Shown here piece after piece: positions 7,680-14,326 of a stretch of 19,720 bases of DNA. The stretch lies in the NCBI GenBank assembly GCA_020633125.1, contig JACKEH010000072.1, positions 1 to 19,720 of the forward strand. Reading direction: 5' to 3'. The first letter of the stretch is position 1, and each line of letters starts with the position of its first letter. This stretch comes from Sandaracinus sp. GTDB taxonomy: Bacteria > Myxococcota_A > Polyangia > Polyangiales > Houyiibacteriaceae. A program made the translations under genes and the position numbers. Under the pieces are notes generated by a model that worked only from the letters and a program-made list of their open reading frames with translations, was not told where the DNA came from and searched no databases.

Positions 7680-7962
7680 GACGGGCGAGTCGTAGCAGCG
7701 CTCGCGCCTGCATCCCAGGCCCGCGTGAGGAATCCATCGAGAACGGGGTCCGCCCCGAAAAATTGGGCGGCGGGGCCGAGCGCAGAGGTGCCCATTTCGG
7801 GGGAGGCCCAGTTGCGGACGGGTGTCCCGACGTAGGCACGGTCCCGACATGGGAAAGACGAGGGTTGGTTCGCGAGGCCAGCCTTGGTATCCACGGCGCC
7901 GGAGCGGAGCCCCTCGCAGACCGAGCACGGTGTGTGGGGGCGCTGCCGTTGGAGGAGGACGA
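7680..7962. promoter_or_regulatory. Divergent leuS / RCC1-lipoprotein intergenic region
   Basis: These 283 bases must contain the start sites for both divergent genes. No consensus promoter stands out. A hairpin with arms CCGCCC (7750-7755) and GGGCGG (7765-7770) encloses an AT-rich loop (CGAAAAATT) and could sit in the leuS leader. GTCCCGAC occurs twice, at 7824-7831 and 7841-7848, with a 17-base period. A GGAGGAGG ribosome-binding site for the downstream gene lies at 7951-7958. I see no T-box signature. Confidence 0.4.
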
Positions 7963-10359
7963 ATGATTCGACGCAAGCAGCTGTGGTGGCTCGTCGCGCT
8001 CGCGTGTGCGTGCGGTGGCAACGAAGAGGCCGCCCCGACGCCGGAGACGCCCGGCACCGCGACCCCGACCGCGCCAGCCGCCCCGGAGCCCATCGTTCCG
8101 CAGGTGTGCACCGGCGACGAGCACACGTGTGTGCTCAAGCCGACGGGCGAGGTCTTGTGCGCGGGCCGCAACCTCGACGGTCAGCTCGGCGACGGCACCG
8201 GTCAGACCCGGTGGGCCTGGACGCCGGTGGTCGGCATCAGCGACGCGAAGTCGCTCGCGTGCGGCATGTCCCACACGTGCGTGCTTCGGCGTAGCGGCGA
8301 GGTGAGCTGCTGGGGTCGCAACGAGCACGGTCAGCTCGGCGCGGGCAACACGGACGTCACGCACACGCCCGTGGCGGTGGCCGGGCTCAGCGGCGTCGCG
8401 CAAATCGACGCCGGCGCGGGGTACACCTGCGCGCGTCTCGCGGCCGGCACCGTCTCGTGCTGGGGCGAAGGCGGCAACGGTCGCCTCGGCAACGGCAGCA
8501 ACGACGACAAGATGGCGCCGACGCCCGTCGCGGGCCTCGCCGACGTGGCGGAGATCTCGCTCGGTCGTGCGCACGCCTGCGCGCGAAAGAACGACGGGAG
8601 CGTGCACTGCTGGGGTGCGAACTCGTCGTGGCAGCTCGGCCAGGGCGAAGAGAACCGTCGCGACTCGACGGCCCCCGTCGCCATCGCGGGCGTGACCGCG
8701 ACCGGCATCGGCGCGGGCGGCAACCACTCCTGCGCGATCACCGCCGCGGGCCTCTCGTGCTGGGGTCAGAACGACGCCGGCCAGATCGGCAACGGCGAAG
8801 GCGGCAGCCAGGTCTACGCCAAGACGCCGGCCGTCGCGACGGGCGTCACCGGTGCGACCGCGGTCGCGCTCGGCGCGCGCCGCACCTGCGCCATCGTCGC
8901 GAACGGCGAGGTGAAGTGCTGGGGCTACAACAACTACACGGCCGAGCTGCTCGGCGTCGGCTCGCGTGAGGGCAACGTGCTCGCGCCGACGGCCGTGCAG
9001 GGCATGACCGGCGCGGCGCGCATGGACACCGGCGACGACCACGCCTGCGCGTTCAACGCGGCGGGCGCGCTTCATTGCTGGGGCGCGGCCGGTCACGGTC
9101 GCCTCGGCAACGGCTCGCCCGCGCGCCTCGCGGCCGCGTCGGCGGTGGTGCCGAACATCGCGGGCCTCACGGGCACCGCGAGCGTGATGCCGACCTTCGA
9201 GGCGGCCGAGGGCGAGCTCACGCTGCAGCCCGGTCTCGCGATCGGCAGCAACGAGGTCTGCGGCATCAAGGCCGACGGCCGCGTCTTCTGCTTCGGCGAG
9301 AACAACGGCGGACGCCTCGGCATCGGCTCGACGCGCGCGAACGCGAGCGACTCGCAGACGCACGTCGTCGGCATCTCGGACGCGGTGCAGGTCGCGACCG
9401 GTCTCGGCCGCAGCTGCGCGCTTCGTCGCAACGGTACCGTCGCGTGTTGGGGCCAGCTCGGCGGCGACGTCGAGGTCAGCCACCCGATCCCGATGGAAGG
9501 CTTCACCGGCGTGAAGTCGATCGCGGTCGGCGGCAGCGCCGGCGGCATGATCCTCTGCGCGGTCCTGGGCGACGGCACCGTGAGCTGCGCGGGCGAGAAC
9601 CACGGCGGCCAGCTCGGTCGCGGCACGCGTGGCAACTACGAGAGCGCGCCCGCGGCGGTGACCGGTCTGACCGACATCGCGCAGGTTCGCGTGGGCGTCG
9701 ACGCGACGTGCGCGCGCCAGACCAGCGGCAAGGTCTTCTGCTGGGGCTCGGGATCGCGCGGCCAGCTCGGCAACGGCGCGACGCAGGCCTCGCCGAGCCC
9801 CGTCGAGGTCACGGGCATCTCGGACGCGACGGATCTCGGTGGCGGCTCGTACAACTACTGCGCGGCGCGCCGTGGCGGCGCGGTGTCGTGCTGGGGCAGC
9901 AACGAGGACGGTCAGATCGCGAACGGCAAGGCCGGCCGCGAGAACGACGCGTCGACGCCGAGCGCCATCCGCGCAGTTCGCGGTGTCTCGCGCATGGGCG
10001 ACACCACGGACTCGATGTGCGTGACGCTCGCCAACGGCGAGGGCCGCTGCTGGGGCGCGAACGACTTCGGTCAGACGGGCTCGGGCGACGCGGAGACCGA
10101 CGACGTGATGGCGCCGGTGACGTACAAGCGCGACGACGTCGCGGTCACGGCGCTGGGCAACATCGTGCACATGGGCTGCGGCTGGAACTTCTGCTGCGCG
10201 ATGCACGCGGAAGGTGGCGTGAGCTGCGCGGGCTCGACGCCCATCGGCGGCAGCGGCGGCTTCCTCGGCATCTCCAACCGTCGCAGCGCGACGCCCATCG
10301 CGGCGCCGGGCTTGGTGTTCGCGACGGCGGCGCCCGAGGCGGCGGCCGCGGCGGAGTGA
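7963..10359 (+). CDS. RCC1-repeat lipoprotein, predicted double seven-bladed beta-propeller
   Basis: A 798-residue exported protein. MIRRKQLWWLVALACAC is a lipoprotein-like signal (candidate lipid cysteines C15 or C17), followed by a Thr/Pro/Ala-rich linker to about residue 45. The rest is 14 RCC1 repeats of about 50 residues with the pattern HTC-GEV-CWG-N-GQLG-G. Seven begin with cysteines at 56, 106, 156, 206, 257, 309 and 362; after a longer 71-residue step seven more follow at 433, 485, 532, 583, 633, 686 and 744/745. Each repeat has a second cysteine 9-10 residues later. RCC1 repeats form seven-bladed propellers used for protein binding; the ligand here is unknown. ATG 7963 has the ribosome-binding site GGAGGAGG five bases upstream (4-base spacing after the last G), which settles the start. 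A clear terminator follows. Confidence 0.92.
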   Translation: MIRRKQLWWLVALACACGGNEEAAPTPETPGTATPTAPAAPEPIVPQVCTGDEHTCVLKPTGEVLCAGRNLDGQLGDGTGQTRWAWTPVVGISDAKSLACGMSHTCVLRRSGEVSCWGRNEHGQLGAGNTDVTHTPVAVAGLSGVAQIDAGAGYTCARLAAGTVSCWGEGGNGRLGNGSNDDKMAPTPVAGLADVAEISLGRAHACARKNDGSVHCWGANSSWQLGQGEENRRDSTAPVAIAGVTATGIGAGGNHSCAITAAGLSCWGQNDAGQIGNGEGGSQVYAKTPAVATGVTGATAVALGARRTCAIVANGEVKCWGYNNYTAELLGVGSREGNVLAPTAVQGMTGAARMDTGDDHACAFNAAGALHCWGAAGHGRLGNGSPARLAAASAVVPNIAGLTGTASVMPTFEAAEGELTLQPGLAIGSNEVCGIKADGRVFCFGENNGGRLGIGSTRANASDSQTHVVGISDAVQVATGLGRSCALRRNGTVACWGQLGGDVEVSHPIPMEGFTGVKSIAVGGSAGGMILCAVLGDGTVSCAGENHGGQLGRGTRGNYESAPAAVTGLTDIAQVRVGVDATCARQTSGKVFCWGSGSRGQLGNGATQASPSPVEVTGISDATDLGGGSYNYCAARRGGAVSCWGSNEDGQIANGKAGRENDASTPSAIRAVRGVSRMGDTTDSMCVTLANGEGRCWGANDFGQTGSGDAETDDVMAPVTYKRDDVAVTALGNIVHMGCGWNFCCAMHAEGGVSCAGSTPIGGSGGFLGISNRRSATPIAAPGLVFATAAPEAAAAAE

Positions 10360-10385
10360 ACCGAGTCCCACGGGTCGCGTGAGAG

Positions 10386-10416
10386 ACGCCCGGGCTTCGG
10401 CTCGGGCGTTTTTCTT
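10386..10416 (+). terminator. Intrinsic terminator after the RCC1 lipoprotein gene
   Basis: ACGCCCGGGC (10386-10395), a TTCG tetraloop and GCTCGGGCGT (10400-10409) form a 10-bp stem with one G-T wobble, followed by a T-rich tract (TTTTTCTT). It starts 27 bases after the stop codon. This is the best canonical terminator in the window. Confidence 0.9.
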
Positions 10417-10496
10417 GCGGGTCACGGGGACGCCAGTGATCGCCGAAGACAGGGCCCCGCTGGTGGGCCGAGAGCCGAGGCGGCCGAAAGACCAGC

Positions 10497-10618
10497 AATT
10501 TCACCTGCAAATTCGCACACTTCGCAACGCGCGAGGCGTACACCTTTCCCGCGCCCCCTACCGATGTCACACCCCGGCCCTAGGCTTCGGCGCCCGCATC
10601 CGCGGGCTCTTCGAGGAG
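10497..10618 (+). promoter_or_regulatory. uvrA upstream region with AT-rich inverted repeat, leader hairpin and RBS
   Basis: AATTT (10497-10501) and AAATT (10509-10513) flank CACCTGC, an AT-rich inverted repeat that stands out from the GC-rich background. A perfect 6-bp hairpin GCCCGC-ATCC-GCGGGC occupies 10592-10607, and the ribosome-binding site GAGGAG is at 10613-10618. I found no recognisable SOS (LexA) box, although uvrA is often an SOS gene. The roles of the repeat and the hairpin are inferred only from position. Confidence 0.35.
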
Positions 10619-10623
10619 CGACG

Positions 10624-13600
10624 ATGGCCGACGGTACGCAGCCGCATTCTGGCGAACCGGTTTCTTACGAGAGCTACGAGAAACAGGGGCGTGAGCGCTT
10701 CGAGCCGATTCGCGAGATTCGGGTTCGGGGTGCACGCGAGCACAACCTCAAGGCGGTCGACGTCGACATCCCGCGCGACCGGCTCGTGGTGATCACGGGG
10801 CTCTCGGGCTCCGGCAAGTCGTCACTCGCGTTCGACACGATCTTCGCCGAGGGTCAGCGCAAGTACATGGAGTCGCTGTCGGCGTATGCGCGGCAGTTCC
10901 TCGATCAGCAGAAGAAGCCCGACGTCGAGAGCATCGAAGGGCTTCCGCCGACCATCGCGATCGAGCAGCGCACGAGCGGGCACACGCCGCGCTCGACCGT
11001 CGCGACCTCGACGGAGATCTACGACTACCTGCGTCTGCTCTTCGCGCGCGCCGGCAAGCCCGTGTGTTGGGCGCCGACCAAGACGCGCAAGAAGGACGAC
11101 GCGATCACCGAGCGCTGCGAGCAGCCGATCACCGCCTCGCATCCTTCGCAGATCACCGACGCGGTCTCGCGCCTTCCCGAAGGCACGAAGCTCATCGTGC
11201 TCGCGCCGCTGGTGAAGCAGAAGAAGGGCTTCCACCGCGAGGTGCTCGAGGAACTGCAGAAGGACGGCTTCGTTCGTGCGCGCGTGAACGGGACCATCGT
11301 CGACCTCGGCGAGGTGCTCGCGAAGGAAGGCGAGAACCCGCTCGGGCTCGGCCGCTACGAGAAGCACGACGTCGACGCGGTGGTCGACCGCCTCGTGGTG
11401 CGCGAGCGCAGCCGCGACCGTTTGGCCGACAGCGTCGAGACGGCGCTGAAGCGTTCGAAGGGCACCGTCGTCGTCAGCGTGGAGCGAGAAGAGGACGGCG
11501 CGACCGTCTGGCGCGACACGACCTACTCCGAGAACTACGCGTGCCCCGTGCACCCCGGCCACGCGCTCGACGAGCTCGAGCCGCGGCTCTTCTCGTTCAA
11601 CTCGCCGCAGGGCGCGTGCCCGAACTGCCACGGCCTCGGTGTCTTGCTCGAGATCGATCCGGACCTGGTGCTTCCCGACGCCGACGCGCAGCTCGGCAAG
11701 GACGGCATCGCGCCGTGGAAGAAAGCGGGCCCGGCCGGCATGTTCAGCGGCCGGTTGATTCGGCGCTTCTTGCGTTGGTTCGAGCTCAAGGCCTCGCAGA
11801 CCGTGGGCTCGCTCTCCGACGAGCTGCGCGACATCCTGCTCTACGGCACCTCGAGCGCGCAGGAGAAGTCCTACGGCGTCGCGTGGGAGGGCGTCATCCC
11901 GCAGCTCAAGAGCTGGTTCGAGAAGACCGACTCGAAGTGGGTGAAGGAGTTCCTCCAGGAGTTCATGACCGAGCGCGAGTGCCCGCAATGCCTCGGGCAA
12001 CGCCTGAACATCAAGGCGCTCAGCGTCTACCTCGACGTCACGACGCCGCTGCCGAAGGAGATCGTCGAAGAGCGTCGTCGCCTCGGGCTCTCCGCAGACC
12101 CGCATCGGCTGAACATCAGCGACTTCTGCCGGCTCGACATCGAGCACGCGATCGTGATCGCGGACGCGTTGCAGCTCTCGAGCGAAGGCGCGGCCATCGC
12201 GACGCCCATCCTCCGCGAGGTGAAGGCACGGCTCGGTTTCTTGCAGAGCGTCGGCCTCGGCTACCTCAACCTCGCGCGGCGCATGGCGACGCTCTCGGGC
12301 GGCGAAGCGCAGCGCATTCGTCTCGCGACGCAGGTCGGCAGCGGCATCGTCGGCACCGCGTACGTGCTCGACGAGCCGACCATCGGTCTGCACCCGCGCG
12401 ACAACGAGCGACTGATTCGCACGCTGCGGCACCTCGCGGACATCGGGAACACCGTGCTCGTGGTCGAGCACGACGAAGAGATGATTCGCGCCGCCGACCA
12501 CATCCTCGACGTGGGCCCGGGGCCGGGCGTGCACGGCGGTCGGGTGATCGCGCAGGGCTCGATCGAAGAGATCGCGCAGGTGCCCGAGTCGCTCACCGCG
12601 AAGTACCTGACGGGCGAGCGTTTCGTGACGACGCCGAAGCCGGACGAGCGGCGAAAGCTCGACCCGAAGAAGTCGGCGCTCGTCGTGAAGGGCGCGCGGC
12701 AACACAACCTGAAGAACGTCGACGTGTCGATTCCGCTCGGCGGGTTGGTCGCGGTCACGGGCGTCAGCGGCTCGGGCAAGAGCACGCTGGTCAACGACAT
12801 CCTGCTGCGCGCGGTCAAACGCGAGCTCCACGGCAGCAAGGCGAAGCCGGGCGCGCACGACCGCGTGAACGGCCTCAAGAAGGTCGACCGCATCATCGAG
12901 GTCGACCAGACGCCGATCGGACGCACGCCGCGCAGCAACCCGGCGACCTACACGAAGACGTTCGACGAGATTCGCAGCATCTTCGCGCAGGTGCCGGAAG
13001 CGCGCGCCCGCGGCTACGAGCCGGGTCGCTTCTCGTTCAACGTGAAGGGCGGCCGCTGCGAGGCGTGCCAGGGCCAAGGCACGAAGAAGATCGAGATGCA
13101 CTTCTTGCCCGACGTCTTCGTCGAGTGCGAGGTGTGCAAGGGCACGCGCTACAGCCGCGAGACGCTGCAGATCCTCTACCGCGGCAAGAACATCGCCGAG
13201 GTGCTCGCGATGACCTGCGAGGACGCGTCGACCTTCTTCGAGGCGCACCCGAAGATCGTGCGCTTCACGCAATGCCTCGTGGACGTCGGCCTCGGCTACC
13301 TCACGCTCGGACAACCGAGCACGACCTTGTCGGGCGGTGAGGCGCAGCGCGTGAAGCTCGCGGCGGAGCTCGGCAAGGGACAGACGCTGCGCGGCCAGGA
13401 GGACCACACGCTCTACATCCTCGACGAGCCGACGACGGGCCTGCACTTCGAGGACGTGCGCAAGCTGGTGATGGTGCTCCAGCGCCTCGTCGATCAGGGC
13501 AACACGGTGCTCGTGATCGAGCACAACCTCGACGTCATCAAGAGCGCGGACTGGCTCGTCGACATGGGCCCCGAAGGGGGCGAAGGCGGCGGCAACGTCG

Positions 13601-13686
13601 TGGCCGCCGGTCCGCCCGAGGTGGTCGCGAAGGCGAAGGGCAGCTTCACGGCGGAGTTCTTGCGGCCGATCCTTCGCGCGAAGTGA
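10624..13686 (+). CDS. uvrA: Excinuclease ABC subunit A (UvrA)
   Basis: A 1020-residue DNA damage-recognition ATPase of nucleotide excision repair, which loads UvrB on lesions. It has two ABC ATPase halves: Walker A GLSGSGKSS (59-67) and GVSGSGKST (from 713), and an LSGGEAQR signature in each half followed by LDEPT. The C-terminal zinc module has four cysteines (C812, C815, C835, C838). The N-terminal one reads C307-x2-H310 and C332-x2-C335, so one usual cysteine is histidine. The protein is some 80 residues longer than the usual 940, partly from a 25-residue N-terminal extension. The start at ATG 10624 has GAGGAG 5 bases upstream. It stands alone: a terminator precedes it and another follows. 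Confidence 0.97.
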   Translation: MADGTQPHSGEPVSYESYEKQGRERFEPIREIRVRGAREHNLKAVDVDIPRDRLVVITGLSGSGKSSLAFDTIFAEGQRKYMESLSAYARQFLDQQKKPDVESIEGLPPTIAIEQRTSGHTPRSTVATSTEIYDYLRLLFARAGKPVCWAPTKTRKKDDAITERCEQPITASHPSQITDAVSRLPEGTKLIVLAPLVKQKKGFHREVLEELQKDGFVRARVNGTIVDLGEVLAKEGENPLGLGRYEKHDVDAVVDRLVVRERSRDRLADSVETALKRSKGTVVVSVEREEDGATVWRDTTYSENYACPVHPGHALDELEPRLFSFNSPQGACPNCHGLGVLLEIDPDLVLPDADAQLGKDGIAPWKKAGPAGMFSGRLIRRFLRWFELKASQTVGSLSDELRDILLYGTSSAQEKSYGVAWEGVIPQLKSWFEKTDSKWVKEFLQEFMTERECPQCLGQRLNIKALSVYLDVTTPLPKEIVEERRRLGLSADPHRLNISDFCRLDIEHAIVIADALQLSSEGAAIATPILREVKARLGFLQSVGLGYLNLARRMATLSGGEAQRIRLATQVGSGIVGTAYVLDEPTIGLHPRDNERLIRTLRHLADIGNTVLVVEHDEEMIRAADHILDVGPGPGVHGGRVIAQGSIEEIAQVPESLTAKYLTGERFVTTPKPDERRKLDPKKSALVVKGARQHNLKNVDVSIPLGGLVAVTGVSGSGKSTLVNDILLRAVKRELHGSKAKPGAHDRVNGLKKVDRIIEVDQTPIGRTPRSNPATYTKTFDEIRSIFAQVPEARARGYEPGRFSFNVKGGRCEACQGQGTKKIEMHFLPDVFVECEVCKGTRYSRETLQILYRGKNIAEVLAMTCEDASTFFEAHPKIVRFTQCLVDVGLGYLTLGQPSTTLSGGEAQRVKLAAELGKGQTLRGQEDHTLYILDEPTTGLHFEDVRKLVMVLQRLVDQGNTVLVIEHNLDVIKSADWLVDMGPEGGEGGGNVVAAGPPEVVAKAKGSFTAEFLRPILRAK

Positions 13687-13708
13687 GCGTTCGGCGCTCG
13701 CGTTCGAG

Positions 13709-13740
13709 AAGCGCTCACGCCTCGGCGTGGGCGTTTCGTT
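13709..13740 (+). terminator. Hairpin terminator after uvrA
   Basis: Arms AAGCGCTCACGCC (13709-13721) and GGCGTGGGCGTTT (13724-13736) pair over 13 positions including two wobbles, with a minimal TC centre. TTTCGTT follows, a moderate T-rich tail. It lies 22 bases beyond the uvrA stop. Confidence 0.78.
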
Positions 13741-13782
13741 CGTTGGACGGTGTCGAAGTCCGTGTGGCCGCGGTTCTCATCC

Positions 13783-13891
13783 TGACGCGAGCACGAGCAC
13801 AGAACCGCGCTTCGCGCCCCAGAGACAGAGTCCGAGACGGCGCTTGGCGCCACCGCCGCTTCGCGGCCTCACGGCTTCGCCAACACCGCGG
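13783..13891 (+). repeat. Intergenic palindromic repeat, copy B
   Basis: The plus strand here matches the minus strand of 4931-5001: TGACGCGAG, then GAACCGCGCTTCGCGCC (13802-13818), then CGCTTCGCGGCCTCACG (13857-13873), then CACCGCG. It contains three short perfect hairpins with 3-base loops: GCGC-TTC-GCGC (13807-13817), GGCGC-TTG-GCGCC (13839-13851) and CCGC-TTC-GCGG (13856-13866). The middle one falls in the about 36 bases absent from copy A. It sits between the convergent uvrA and TPR genes, after the uvrA terminator. It resembles a REP-type element, but no transposase is nearby. Confidence 0.75.
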
Positions 13892-13937
13892 TTCGCGCCA
13901 CCCCACGAAACGCTGCCGAGCGAGTCGATCTCAGATC

Positions 13938-14318
13938 TCAGCGACGATTTCGCCCGTTCGCCGAAGGGTTTCCCTCGCCAGGCAACCGTTGCTTCGCCAT
14001 GCGCAGGAGCTCACGCGTGTCTTCGTCGTCGTCCCCGAGCGCGATCGCGCGTTCGAAATGCCGCGCCGCTTCGGCGGCTCGTCCGAGGCCGAGCAGGGAG
14101 TAGCCCACGCGGAAGTGCCAGAGCGCGTCGTCGGTGCTCTGCGCCGCGAGGGGCTCGAGGGCCCGAAGCGCGTCGGCGTAGCGACCGAGGTTGTTGAGCG
14201 CGCGGGCGTAGAGGCCGACGAGGGTCGCGTCGCGCTCGGGCATCGCTTCGATCGCGACGACGATGCGCTCGTGGTCCTCTTCGTCGTGCCAGCGGCGGAG
14301 ATCGTCGAGCGTGGCCAT
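13938..14318 (-). CDS. Small tetratricopeptide-repeat protein
   Basis: A 126-residue cytoplasmic protein, since no signal peptide or membrane segment is visible. Helical repeats of TPR type occur at about 33-57 (LYARALNNLGRYADALRALE) and 67-100 (ALWHFRVGYSLLGLGRAAEA, then RHFERAIAL), with the typical small residues and the A-x2-x-F/L spacing. TPRs mediate protein-protein contacts; the partner is unknown. The frame opens with a TTG at 14330 that overlaps the stop of the upstream aldolase gene; I prefer ATG 14318 (MATLDDLRRW), eight bases after that stop. The near-overlap indicates translation from the aldolase/dehydrogenase transcript. The C-terminus is a polar Asn/Arg-rich tail. Confidence 0.8.
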   Translation of the reverse strand: MATLDDLRRWHDEEDHERIVVAIEAMPERDATLVGLYARALNNLGRYADALRALEPLAAQSTDDALWHFRVGYSLLGLGRAAEAARHFERAIALGDDDEDTRELLRMAKQRLPGEGNPSANGRNRR

Positions 14319-14326
14319 TCGAAAAC

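Noticed and set aside
4890..7835. A 981-codon plus-strand open frame
   Set aside because: It lies antisense to leuS, with low-complexity Arg/Val/Glu/Leu translation; leuS is unambiguous on the other strand.
7680..8171. A longer leuS start upstream of 7679
   Set aside because: LeuRS homology begins right after ATG 7679 and the total then equals the family's normal length; the extra region overlaps the divergent RCC1 gene.
7963..10359. The RCC1 repeats as DNA-level tandem repeats, or as a recent amplification
   Set aside because: The repeats are conserved in protein pattern only; nucleotide copies differ widely, so this is an old protein repeat and not a DNA satellite.
5026..10425. A 1799-codon open frame on the minus strand across leuS and the RCC1 gene
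   Set aside because: It is an overlapping frame of leuS and antisense to the RCC1 gene; its translation is Arg/Ala/His-rich without domains. Long antisense frames are normal at this GC content and codon bias.
10624..10680. A LexA-like GAAC...GTTC element near the uvrA start
   Set aside because: Only fragments such as GAACCGGTTTC inside the coding region are present; no proper palindromic SOS box is visible upstream.
10822..13524. A 900-codon minus-strand open frame
   Set aside because: It lies antisense to uvrA and shows the same shadow composition; no motif or ribosome-binding site supports it.
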